NCBI GenBank assembly: GCA_014055465.1
Contig: WIAF01000014.1
Span: 28,415-92,414, forward strand
Direction of reading: 5' to 3'
DNA: 64,000 nt
From: Nitrospira sp. CR1.1
GTDB lineage: Bacteria; Nitrospirota; Nitrospiria; Nitrospirales; Nitrospiraceae
In this document: positions 29,452 through 38,171 of the stretch, one piece after another
How the letters are laid out: each line of letters begins with the position of its first letter
How positions within the stretch are numbered: position 1 is the stretch's first letter
The notes under the pieces: model-generated
Told to the model about the DNA's origin: nothing
Database searches by the model: none
What the model saw: only the letters and a program-made list of their open reading frames with translations
Position numbers and translations under genes: made by a program

Positions 29452-30504
29452 ATGAAAATCCTGATTACAGGCAATATGGGTTATATCGGTCCAACTGTCG
29501 TGAAGCGGTTAAAGGCATCTTATCCAGCTGTAACCCTCATAGGGCTGGATATGGGGTACTTCGCCACATGCTTGACAGCCAGTCACTATCTTCCTGAGTG
29601 CAGAGTGCACACGCAAATATTTGCGGACGTGCGATCTGTGGACAAGAGCATCCTCACGGGCGTTGACGCTGTCGTATATCTTGCGGCGATCTCCAATGAT
29701 CCCATGGGAGCCTCCTTTGAGGCGATCACGCTGGACGTGAATCATCGTGCTGCAATCTCCTTGGCCGAGCAGGCACGCGCAGCAGGTGCGAAAAGTTTTG
29801 TTTTTGCCTCAAGCTGTAGCGTGTATGGATTTGCGGAGGGCGGGGCAAAGACCGAAGAGTCTGAGGTGAATCCGCTTACTGCCTATGCAAAATCAAAGGT
29901 AGGAGCGGAGAAAGATCTTGCGACACTTGCCAGTCAAAACTTTGCGGTCACGTGTTTGCGGTTTGCCACTGCATGCGGAATGAGTGAACGGTTGCGTTTG
30001 GACTTAGTGCTCAATGATTTTGTCGCCAGCGCAGTAACGGCCAAAAAGATCACTATTCTCAGCGATGGGACTCCCTGGCGCCCATTGATTCACATTCGGG
30101 ACATGGCCAGAGCGATTGACTGGGGCGTACAGCGAAAATCTTCGGCCGGTGGGGAGTTTTTGTCGGTAAATGTCGGCAGCGATGGGTGGAATTATCAGGT
30201 GCGAGATTTGGCGGCTGCTGTGTCAAAAGCCATCCCGAATGTCGAAATATCTATCAATCAAAACGCCCAGCCCGACAAACGATCCTACCGTGTGAGCTTT
30301 GAGAAGTTTCGTCGATTGGCTCCCCAGTATCAACCCGAAATGAATTTAGATGACGCAATCGTAGATTTAAAGACGGGGCTCGAAAAGATGGGATTTGCGG
30401 ACCGTGAGTTTCGAAGCTCACATCTTATTCGTCTCAATATGTTGAAAGATCTTAAGCTGCAAGGATGTCTGTCGGAGGACCTCCGCTGGCTCCCCAATGG
30501 TTAA
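29452..30504 (+). CDS. NAD-dependent epimerase/dehydratase (extended SDR)
   Basis: A 350-residue extended SDR acting on nucleotide sugars. It has the Rossmann motif MKILITGNMGYIGPTVV (GxxGxxG form), VVYLAAISNDPMG, the catalytic serine region FASSCSVYGF and the YAKSK catalytic pair, followed by WRPLIHIRDMARAI. Substrate and reaction cannot be read from the sequence. In context, between rfbF and a C-methyltransferase, it probably reduces, epimerises or dehydrates a CDP-sugar, and might replace the missing 4,6-dehydratase. Confidence 0.88.
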   Translation: MKILITGNMGYIGPTVVKRLKASYPAVTLIGLDMGYFATCLTASHYLPECRVHTQIFADVRSVDKSILTGVDAVVYLAAISNDPMGASFEAITLDVNHRAAISLAEQARAAGAKSFVFASSCSVYGFAEGGAKTEESEVNPLTAYAKSKVGAEKDLATLASQNFAVTCLRFATACGMSERLRLDLVLNDFVASAVTAKKITILSDGTPWRPLIHIRDMARAIDWGVQRKSSAGGEFLSVNVGSDGWNYQVRDLAAAVSKAIPNVEISINQNAQPDKRSYRVSFEKFRRLAPQYQPEMNLDDAIVDLKTGLEKMGFADREFRSSHLIRLNMLKDLKLQGCLSEDLRWLPNG

Positions 30505-30622
30505 AAGTTTCACACGACGGGCATTCCGGTTAGATTTTCCTTGTGAGTAGATGAGGCTGGTGAGTGGATTGATAAACCCGGGTAAGTTTCAGTGATCCTG
30601 GAAGGGGAAGGTGAGGGAAGCG

Positions 30623-31933
30623 ATGGTTATGAAACGCACGACTCGATCGAAGCTGACTACAAGACAGTCACCTAAACAGAAGCGTTCTGTCACTCTTCGC
30701 CCTGGCTGTGCTTGTCGGTTTTGCGGAGCTTCTCTCGATAAGACATTCATCGATCTGGGTATGTCACCCCTGGCCAATTCCTATATCAAAGCTGATGAAT
30801 CCAATAGAATGGAGCCGTTTTACCCATTGCATGTCTATGTCTGTAGCGAGTGTCTACTCGTGCAACTCGAGGAATTCACGAGTCCTCAGAGCATTTTTGG
30901 GGATTATGCATATTTTTCCTCGTATTCGGAGAGCTGGTTGGATCATGCGAAACGCTATGTTGAACACGTCAGGGATCGTTTTGCCCTTGGGTCACGACAT
31001 CATGTCGTGGAAATCGCCAGCAATGACGGCTATCTCTTGCAGTATTTCGTTCAACGTGGAGTGCCGGTGTTAGGAGTCGAACCTGCTGCGAACGTGGCGG
31101 CGGTCGCGAAGAAAAAGGGGATTCCGTCAGTCGTGAAGTTTTTTGGAGTCAAAACCGCTCGCGAGTTGGCTAAGAAGAACAAGCGGGCCGATTTGCTGAT
31201 CGGAAACAATGTGTTGGCGCATGTACCTAATATTAATGATTTCGTTGGAGGTTTGAAGGTTCTTCTGAAGCCGAAGGGCGTCATTACAATGGAGTTTCCT
31301 CACCTCATGCAGCTCATGGCAGAAAACCAGTTTGACACCGTCTATCATGAACATTTTTCTTATCTCTCTCTGCTTGCCGTGGAACGGGTCTTCGCCAAGC
31401 ATGGCTTGACTCTGTTTGATGTGGAGGAGCTCCCCACGCATGGCGGTTCACTGCGGATCTATGCGCGACATAGTAAAGATGTTTCCAAACCTGTAGGTTC
31501 GCGAGTGATTGAATTGCGGGAGAGAGAGGAGCAGGCGGGGTTCGGCACCTTGCAGCACTATCTCAATTTTGCGTCTCAGGTGGAAACGACAAAGCGAAAA
31601 TTGCTGACATTTCTTATCGAGGCGAAAGAGAAGGGGAAATCAGTGGTCGGGTATGGCGCTCCAGCCAAAGGGAATACGCTCCTAAATTATTGCGGAGTGC
31701 GTACTGATTTTCTCGACTATACAGTGGACCGTAGTCCCTATAAGCAAGGACATTTGCTTCCTGGAGTTCGAATTCCCATTTTTCACCCCGATAAAATCAA
31801 GGAAACGAAACCCGACTATGTACTCATTCTGCCTTGGAATCTTCGCGACGAGGTGATGCAGCAGATGTCGTATGTCAGGGAATGGGGAGGAAAATTTGTT
31901 GTGCCTATTCCGGAGGTCAAGATTCTGTCGTGA
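30623..31933 (+). CDS. Nucleotide-sugar C-methyltransferase (SAM-dependent)
   Basis: A 436-residue protein with the three-part layout of sugar C-methyltransferases. An N-terminal zinc finger (CRFCG at about residues 31-35 and CSEC at about 73-76) is followed by a SAM-binding core (VVEIASNDGYLLQYF, then VLGVEPAANVAA) and a C-terminal domain beginning SVVGYGAPAKGNTLLN. Such enzymes methylate the carbon next to a keto group of CDP- or TDP-sugars, giving branched sugars. The start is ATG 30623 or ATG 30629; GTG 30611 is less likely. It overlaps the next gene by four bases. Confidence 0.93.
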   Translation: MVMKRTTRSKLTTRQSPKQKRSVTLRPGCACRFCGASLDKTFIDLGMSPLANSYIKADESNRMEPFYPLHVYVCSECLLVQLEEFTSPQSIFGDYAYFSSYSESWLDHAKRYVEHVRDRFALGSRHHVVEIASNDGYLLQYFVQRGVPVLGVEPAANVAAVAKKKGIPSVVKFFGVKTARELAKKNKRADLLIGNNVLAHVPNINDFVGGLKVLLKPKGVITMEFPHLMQLMAENQFDTVYHEHFSYLSLLAVERVFAKHGLTLFDVEELPTHGGSLRIYARHSKDVSKPVGSRVIELREREEQAGFGTLQHYLNFASQVETTKRKLLTFLIEAKEKGKSVVGYGAPAKGNTLLNYCGVRTDFLDYTVDRSPYKQGHLLPGVRIPIFHPDKIKETKPDYVLILPWNLRDEVMQQMSYVREWGGKFVVPIPEVKILS

Positions 31934-32460
31934 CTTTTCGAGAGACGGCGCTCAAGGGGGCGTTTACCATCGAGCTGGATCGAATACCGGACGAGCGGGG
32001 ATTTTTTGCGCGAAGTTGGTGTGTCAAAGAGTTCGAAGCCAATGGTCTGGAAGCCAGGCTTGTCCAGTGCAATGTGTCCTTCAACAAGTTGCGAGGCACA
32101 CTGAGGGGCATGCATTACCAGATTAGCCCTGCAGCAGAAGTAAAAATTGTGCGGTGTACACAAGGCGCGATTCATGACGTGATCGCCGATCTTCGCCCAG
32201 AATCTCCGACGTATAGGCAGACATTTTCAGTACTTCTTTCGGCTGAGAATCGCCGGATGTTGTATATCCCTAAGAATTTTGCCCACGGGTATCTCACTCT
32301 AACTGATGACGCAGAAGTCTTCTATCAAATGTCCGAATATCACGTTCCTGAGTGCGCGAGAGGGTTTCGATGGAATGATGCGAACTTTGAAATCTCCTGG
32401 CCGGATCAGATTCGAGTCATTTCTGAGAAAGACCGGGGATATCCTGACTTTACGAGCTAA
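31930..32460 (+). CDS. rfbC: dTDP-4-dehydrorhamnose 3,5-epimerase family protein
   Basis: A 176-residue cupin-fold epimerase with RIPDERGFFARSW, the catalytic histidine in LRGMHYQI and KNFAHGYLTL. The starting GTG at 31930 overlaps the previous stop. In a classical operon RfbC follows RfbB/A/D, but here it sits with a cytidylyltransferase and a C-methyltransferase, so its substrate is probably a methylated 4-keto CDP-sugar rather than dTDP-4-keto-6-deoxyglucose. The symbol reflects family similarity only. Confidence 0.9.
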   Translation: MTFRETALKGAFTIELDRIPDERGFFARSWCVKEFEANGLEARLVQCNVSFNKLRGTLRGMHYQISPAAEVKIVRCTQGAIHDVIADLRPESPTYRQTFSVLLSAENRRMLYIPKNFAHGYLTLTDDAEVFYQMSEYHVPECARGFRWNDANFEISWPDQIRVISEKDRGYPDFTS

Positions 32461-32467
32461 AGGCCTT

Positions 32468-33817
32468 ATGGAAACGGAAAACATTAAAGACGTATTGGCT
32501 GCCACTGAGGAAGGCCGGGCACTTCACGATTTGGTCACGGTGCTGTTTCCGATTTGCCGGAGTATTACCGGAGAAGGGGTGCGCGAAACATTGCGGCACC
32601 TTCAGCAACATATTCCTCTGGAAATCCATGAGGTGCCAAGCGGAACTCAAGTATTTGACTGGATCGTTCCGCTGGAGTGGAATATTCGAGATGCGTACCT
32701 TGCTACGACGCGAGGTGACAAGGTGATAGATTTTCGGGAAAACAACCTCCATGTCGTAAGTTACAGTGTGCCAGTGAAGGGACGGTTTAGGCGGGAGGAT
32801 CTCGACGGACATCTCCATTCACTCCCTGACCGGCCTGATTGGATTCCTTATAGAACGTCCTATTACAAAGAGAACTGGGGGTTTTGCCTTCCCCATCGCC
32901 GGTTAGTGGAATTGACGGAGCCTGAGTATGAGGTGTGTATTGATTCGTCTCTCGTGCCAGGCCATTTGAGCTACGGAGAGCTCTTGCTCCCTGGAGCCAC
33001 CGAAGAGGAAATCCTCATCTCCTGTCACATCTGTCACCCGTCTCTCTGTAACGATAATCTATCCGGTGTTGCTGTCGCTACGTATTTGGCGAAGGCTTTG
33101 CAAGGAATGGCTCGGAAATTCTCGTATCGCTTTGTGTTTATTCCGGGCACGATTGGCTCGATCACATGGTTAGCTCAGAATCGAGAACGAACGAATCTCA
33201 TTCGTCATGGAGTCGTTCTAACAGGTATCGGGGATTCAGGACACGTGACGTACAAGCGAAGCCGGCAGGGAAACGCCGATGTGGATCGAGCGATCATTCA
33301 TGTACTAAAACATCATGGCAAAGCGCATCGGGTGGTGGAGTTTTCTCCCTATGGGTATGATGAACGGCAATACTGTTCGCCTGGCTTCAACCTTCCCGTG
33401 GGGTGTTTTATGCGGACCTCCCATGGCGAATACGCGGAGTACCATACCTCAGCGGACAATCTTGATTTTGTTGTGCCAGCGGCGCTCCATGAATCGTTGG
33501 AAATCCTTTTGCAGGTTATGTACGTGCTCGAAGAAAATATACTTCCCGTCAGTACCAATCCGCATTGTGAGCCGCAACTTGGTAAGCGAGGTCTATATCG
33601 AGCCATTGCAGGGCAGAAAGAGGGCGCACAGAGAGAAATGGCTCTGCTTTGGGTACTGAATTTATCCGACGGACATCACACGTTGTTGGATATTGCCGAA
33701 CGGGCAGGCACTCCATTTGAAGTTATTCACGCAGCTGCCCAGGCGCTGAAGGGGTGCCACCTACTGAAGGAATCGCAGGGGACCGTGACTCAGCGTCATG
33801 GAGGGGACGGATTATGA
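32468..33817 (+). CDS. DUF4910 domain-containing aminopeptidase-like protein
   Basis: A 449-residue protein of the DUF4910 family, related to zinc aminopeptidases of the M28 type. It contains FDWIVPLEWNIRDAYLA, YGELLLPG, CHICHPSLCNDNLSG (histidine/aspartate pattern like a di-zinc site), FIPGTIGSITWLA and EYHTSADNLDFV. A winged-helix-like C-terminus follows. Members recur in O-antigen/EPS clusters with RfbF, RfbC and C-methyltransferases, but no reaction is assigned; amide or ester hydrolysis of a sugar derivative is an inference. The open frame extends to 32306 inside rfbC, but ATG 32468 fits the family. Confidence 0.85.
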   Translation: METENIKDVLAATEEGRALHDLVTVLFPICRSITGEGVRETLRHLQQHIPLEIHEVPSGTQVFDWIVPLEWNIRDAYLATTRGDKVIDFRENNLHVVSYSVPVKGRFRREDLDGHLHSLPDRPDWIPYRTSYYKENWGFCLPHRRLVELTEPEYEVCIDSSLVPGHLSYGELLLPGATEEEILISCHICHPSLCNDNLSGVAVATYLAKALQGMARKFSYRFVFIPGTIGSITWLAQNRERTNLIRHGVVLTGIGDSGHVTYKRSRQGNADVDRAIIHVLKHHGKAHRVVEFSPYGYDERQYCSPGFNLPVGCFMRTSHGEYAEYHTSADNLDFVVPAALHESLEILLQVMYVLEENILPVSTNPHCEPQLGKRGLYRAIAGQKEGAQREMALLWVLNLSDGHHTLLDIAERAGTPFEVIHAAAQALKGCHLLKESQGTVTQRHGGDGL

Positions 33818-34737
33818 ATACAGTCTATTATGATGCCAAGGTCACTGATGAGGTTCGCCGGCAGCGGTTATTTGATGGTCAGCTGTTTGTATATTCACCT
33901 CGCCCGTCCTCGGTGGCATTTGTTGAATTTGCGAAGACCTTGATTAAGGAGGCATTTGCTCCACACGATCCGGAAAAAGCCCAATATCATATGTCGGTCG
34001 AATCGTATGCCGATGTGTTGGGAAAGTTAAAGCCGCAGTTTATCCATCATCCGGAATCCAAGCGCCATCTTCAGGCGATTTTACAAGAATTGGGAAGCGA
34101 CCTTGAGAAGACTTACTTTGATGTCCCAAAAATGCGGAGTTCGACGAGTGATAATTATCTGACGACAGGCATCGCCTATGCGTGGCATCCGCACCGCGAT
34201 ACCTGGTATTCGGCCCCGATGTTTCAGATAAACTGGTGGATTCCCATTTATGATATTCAAGCCGATAACGCCATGGCTTTTCATCCACGCTATTGGAACG
34301 TACCTGTTCCGAATACATCGAACGGATACAATTATTACTTGTGGAATCAGCAGCATCGCGGCGGACATGTCTCCCAATTCATTAAACAAGATCCTCGACC
34401 CCTCCCACGTCCTTCTGAAGCGCTGGAACTAAATCCCCAAGTTCGGCTAATCGTTCCGGCCGGGGGTATCATTCTGTTCTCTGCCGCTCAAATGCACTCC
34501 AGTGTGCCTAATACGTCCGGGAGGACCAGGTTCAGCATCGATTTCCGATGTGTGAATACAGATGATGCCATGGCTAAACGTGGCGCTCCTCGAGTCGATG
34601 AAGCTTGCACGGGGACCACAATGCGGGACTACCTTCGCGGGACGGATCTTTCACATATCCCCGATGAGATTGTTGCGTTATACGATGATGAAACGGGGCG
34701 GTCGGGAGAATTGATTTACGCTCCAAAGGGATTGTAA
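33814..34737 (+). CDS. Putative Fe(II)/2-oxoglutarate-dependent oxygenase-like protein
   Basis: A 307-residue protein without a named family in my recognition, but with phytanoyl-CoA-dioxygenase-like features. It has HxD at residues 127-129 (HPHRDTW), a distal histidine at 228 (AAQMHSSVPN) and arginines at 237/239 in GRTRFSIDFR, which could bind 2-oxoglutarate. Aromatic-rich strands (FQINWWIPIYD) fit a double-stranded beta-helix. It overlaps the DUF4910 stop (ATGA), so it belongs to the same operon. Hydroxylation of the sugar or its substituent is a plausible role. Confidence 0.65.
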   Translation: MNTVYYDAKVTDEVRRQRLFDGQLFVYSPRPSSVAFVEFAKTLIKEAFAPHDPEKAQYHMSVESYADVLGKLKPQFIHHPESKRHLQAILQELGSDLEKTYFDVPKMRSSTSDNYLTTGIAYAWHPHRDTWYSAPMFQINWWIPIYDIQADNAMAFHPRYWNVPVPNTSNGYNYYLWNQQHRGGHVSQFIKQDPRPLPRPSEALELNPQVRLIVPAGGIILFSAAQMHSSVPNTSGRTRFSIDFRCVNTDDAMAKRGAPRVDEACTGTTMRDYLRGTDLSHIPDEIVALYDDETGRSGELIYAPKGL

Positions 34738-35342
34738 TGACCCAAACCGAGGAGGCTTGGCTCACGACAGACTTCGATGGCGAGGCCCGACTGCGGATCC
34801 GGATCATTGACCTGGTCCGCGAGTATGGCCGCTACGAGTATCGGCGGATCACTGCCCTGTTATGCCAGGAGAGATGACGGGTGAATCACAAACGTGTGGA
34901 GTGGATTTGTCGGCAGGAGGGATTAACGGTGCCGCAACAATAACCTACGCGAGGGCGGCTCTGGTTCGCCGATGGCTCCTGTATCCGACGGCGGGGGGAG
35001 TATCCGAACCAGGTCTGGTCGTATGATTTCGTGAGTGGTACGAGCAGCTCGCTGTCGCGCCGCTGTGTATCGCGCCAGGCAGTCCGTGGGAGAACGGCTA
35101 TGTGGAGTCCTTCAGCGAGAAGTCGCGGGATGAGTTGCTGAACGGAGAACCGTTTGACACGTTGTACGAGGCTCTGGTGATCGTGGAACGGTGCCGTCAA
35201 CGCGACAACACGCAGCGACCGCACGGTGCGCTGGGGTATCGGCCACCTGCCCCAGAGTCCCGCACCTTCTCGCCGATCAGTTTGTCGGCGTGAAAGAACT
35301 TGAATGGTGGCCGAAGGGCTGAGGGTAGGTCAAAATTGACCC
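34737..35342 (+). mobile_element. Internally deleted IS3-family insertion sequence remnant
   Basis: The orfB transposase of an IS3-type element is present in pieces. LVREYGRYEYRRITALL and RVNHKRVEWICRQEGLTVP come from the N-terminal part, interrupted by stops. LWFADGSC/EYPNQVWSYDFV marks the start of the integrase core. After a deletion of about 90 codons near 35035 (removing the first catalytic aspartates), APGSPWENGYVESF, RDELLNGEPF and RPHGALGYRPPAPES form the C-terminal end, stopping at 35293. A GGTCAAAATTGACC inverted repeat at 35328-35341 may mark the right end. orfA is not recognisable. The element cannot be active. Confidence 0.85.
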
Positions 35343-35346
35343 AAAA

Positions 35347-35818
35347 TTGAGAACCTTCCTCGATGACGCGGTGGCGAAAGCTGTGGCGCCGGTCTCCCTC
35401 GAAAAAGTCTTCAAATTGCAGCACTTTCGTCAGGTGTTGCAATTATTCTATGACCGGCGTGAGGCTGAGCAAGGGTTGCCGGCAGAGTTGATGGAATATG
35501 TGTGTCCTACAGGTGCATCGTCTGCGCCAGAGGACCTTCAGCTATTCGAGAATATCCTGGCTACGGCTCAGGCTAGGGCGAGTACGTGGAATGGACAGGT
35601 GGTGTTTGTCTATTTGCCAAGAGACGGCGAGCCAGGATTGTGACAAGGTGCTCAGCATTGTCGATCGTCTCCACCGGCCGTTAGTCGACATGCACCCTCT
35701 TTTGGGCGGGCAGTCTGATCCCTTGGCGTTTTTTCCAATTCGACGCTATGCGCACTATAACGAAGTCGGCCACAAATTATTCAGCGAAGAAGTGATTCGA
35801 CGGCTAGCAACACTGTAG
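35347..35818 (+). pseudogene. Truncated, frameshifted SGNH-hydrolase-like remnant
   Basis: The first frame gives LEKVFKLQHFRQVLQLFYDR and NGQVVFVYLPRDGEPGL, then a stop at 35643. A second frame resumes KVLSIVDRLHRPLVDMHPLL and YAHYNEVGHKLFSEEVIRRL to 35818. Together they resemble the C-terminal part of SGNH/AlgX-like acyl-esterase proteins found in glycan clusters, ending with the DxxH-like HYNExG motif. The 5' part is missing exactly where the IS3 remnant ends, so the insertion and later decay destroyed the gene. Confidence 0.7.
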
Positions 35819-35942
35819 GCGCGAAGATGCAGTTGTCTAATGCCGGTACTGTGTATCGGGCGAACAGCGGTCAGATTCTTCCGGGCTCGTAAGACGTACG
35901 AATCGTTAGATTCACCAATGCGAGTTGAATGGACAGAATGAG

Positions 35943-36767
35943 ATGGTGCAAGTGGCGAAGAAAAAAGTAGCTGTGGTCGTTCCGATGCATAATCGAAGCC
36001 CCCTGACGGACGACGAGGAGATTTCGTTTCGGCATCTCACGCGCTACCTGGCTTCCTATGACAAGTACCTCGTGGTCCCGGAGAATCTTCAGGTGAATTT
36101 GCCTGGCTGCGGCCTGAAGCGATTTGGGGCGGAGTTTTTCGGCAGTGCCGCCAATACGCGCCTGTTGCTGTCGGAGCATTTTTATCGTTCCTTCAGTGAA
36201 TACCAATACATTCTGATCTATCATCTCGACGCGCTGGTCTTTTCTGATCAACTCACTACCCGGTGTGACGTGGGGCTGAACTATATCGGCCGCCATAGAT
36301 TTCTTGTGCCGACAACACATGGGTAAAGAAGTCGCGAGTCGGAAATGGTGGCTTGTCACTTCGGAATGTCGAAAATTTTCTTAAGGTGTTTCAATCCGAT
36401 GTGTATTGGGTGGACTAGGAGGAATATCGGCGGGACAAATATGCGGGTAAGCCAGCGTACCTAAGTGGTTACATGCACCCAAACGTCTGATGAAGCGTCT
36501 ATCGCTATTCAATAACGCCAGCCTGGAGATGGTTCAGGGTATCTCCGACCTGACGGGACGAAAAATGAAGATCATTTTTGGTCCGATCGCGCGACGCATT
36601 ATGCGCCGGATTTTAAGGTTGCCTCAGTCGAAGTCGGTCTGCGCTTTGCGTTCGAAGTGGCGCCGCGGTTCTGTTACGACATGAATCACCGTCAGTTGCC
36701 ATTTGGTTGTCACGCCTGGCCCCGATATGATCGGGGATGTTGGGCGCCCCATCTGCTTGCTTCCTGA
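35943..36767 (+). pseudogene. Decayed DUF5672 (putative glycosyltransferase-like) gene
   Basis: Joined frames spell a DUF5672 protein. KKKVAVVVPMHNRSPLTDDE to YILIYHLDALVFSDQL comes first (frame open to 36326). Then SRVGNGGLSLRNVENFLKVF follows in another frame, with an in-frame stop at about 36417. EEYRRDKYAGKPAYLSGYMH comes next, and finally YAPDFKVASVEVGLRFAFEV and HRQLPFGCHAWPRYDR to a stop at 36765-36767. At least two frameshifts and one nonsense codon are required. The remaining 295 bases up to 37062 hold nothing I can identify. Confidence 0.8.
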
Positions 36768-37062
36768 GCCGACGAAGGATGTTCCGAAGAAAGTGCCAAT
36801 AATGATAATGAGCTTGAGCGAATCCAGCATATTGCAGACAATAGAGCCTGGAACCAGCGTGTCGCGGGAGAAATGGACGACAACAGAGTAGTTATGTCCT
36901 CACGGTGATCGTAGCGTGGCTGGTGACTCTGGCGGCTTGTTGAAGAAACGAGACGGTATACGACTTCAAGACTATTACTTTGTCCAGCCCATAAAATGGT
37001 ATCGGCTTGGTTCAAGGACTATTCCGACATTGGTTTGAGCCTAGGGAGGGAATGGGTACATC

Positions 37063-38133
37063 ATGAAACGAATGCTTGTCACGGGTTCATCCGGCCTCAT
37101 CGGGTCTGAGGTGTGCGCTTATTTTCATGGTCAAGGCTGGATGATCCACGGCGTAGACAATAACACTCGAGCGACGTTTTTCGGACTGCAAGGTGATACG
37201 CGTTGGAATCAACATCGATTGCAGGCTGATTTGAAGAACTTTCGTCATCATGAGTTGGATATTCGTGACCGTCAAGGAGTGCTGGCACTCATTCAGGAGC
37301 TCAGGCCGGATGCCATTGTGCATACGGCAGCGCAGCCTTCGCATGATCTGGCCGCGAAGATTCCGTTTGATGATTTCGATACGAACGCTGTGGGAACGAT
37401 CAATCTCCTTGAAGCGACCAGGCTGCATACTCCCGGCACGGTATTCGTGCATATGTCGACGAATAAGGTGTACGGGGATGCCCCCAATGAGCTGTCTCTC
37501 ACAGAGCAGGCAAAACGATGGGACTATGCCTCTCCCAATGATTTCGACGGAATTACCGAACATATGCGGATTGACCAATCCAAGCACTCTCTTTTTGGTG
37601 CCTCAAAAGTAGCGGCGGATATCATGGTGCAAGAATATGGGCGTTATTTTGGGATGAAAACCTGCTGTCTACGGGGCGGGTGTCTGACGGGGCCCAATCA
37701 TTCTGGTGTGGAACTGCACGGGTTCCTCAGTTATCTCGTTAAATGCAATTTGGAGGGTAAGAAGTACAGCGTCTTCGGCTATAAGGGGAAACAGGTTCGC
37801 GACAATATTCATTCTTTAGATGTCGCGCGGTTCATTCACGCATTTATCGAAAATCCACGAACCGGCGAGGTGTACAATTTAGGCGGCGGACGTGGAAATA
37901 GCTGCTCGATTTTAGAAGCGTTCGAGATGATTGAGGCGGTCTCGGGGAAAAAGATGATCTACGAGTATGTTGAGAAAAATCGGGAAGGGGATCACATTTG
38001 CTACATCAGCAATTTAAAGAAAATGACTGCGCATTATCCCACATGGGGGATTACAAAAACCTTGAAGCACATTTTTGAAGAGATTCACCAGTCATGGCTG
38101 CGGCGAACTGCTACGATGAATGCGAGCCACTAG
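37063..38133 (+). CDS. NAD-dependent epimerase, CDP-paratose 2-epimerase (RfbE)-like
   Basis: A 356-residue extended SDR with the Rossmann motif [42 protein letters not shown] and [19 protein letters not shown]. These are typical of the group related to CDP-paratose 2-epimerase (tyvelose formation). The catalytic YxxxK reads FGASK: Phe178 replaces the usual tyrosine, while Lys182 is kept. A CDP-sugar substrate fits the rfbF gene 10 kb upstream. A possible ribosome binding site (GGGAGGGAA) lies upstream. Confidence 0.85.
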   Translation: MKRMLVTGSSGLIGSEVCAYFHGQGWMIHGVDNNTRATFFGLQGDTRWNQHRLQADLKNFRHHELDIRDRQGVLALIQELRPDAIVHTAAQPSHDLAAKIPFDDFDTNAVGTINLLEATRLHTPGTVFVHMSTNKVYGDAPNELSLTEQAKRWDYASPNDFDGITEHMRIDQSKHSLFGASKVAADIMVQEYGRYFGMKTCCLRGGCLTGPNHSGVELHGFLSYLVKCNLEGKKYSVFGYKGKQVRDNIHSLDVARFIHAFIENPRTGEVYNLGGGRGNSCSILEAFEMIEAVSGKKMIYEYVEKNREGDHICYISNLKKMTAHYPTWGITKTLKHIFEEIHQSWLRRTATMNASH

Positions 38134-38171
38134 CCCCGACAGCAATTACAACGAGAGACACCTTATACGCG

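Noticed and set aside
35328..35341. GGTCAAAATTGACC as an operator
   Set aside because: It sits exactly at the end of the IS3 remnant and is better explained as part of the terminal repeat.
36490..36684. 64-codon open frame starting MKRLSLFNNASLEMV
   Set aside because: It is an out-of-frame piece of the decayed DUF5672 gene rather than a separate gene.
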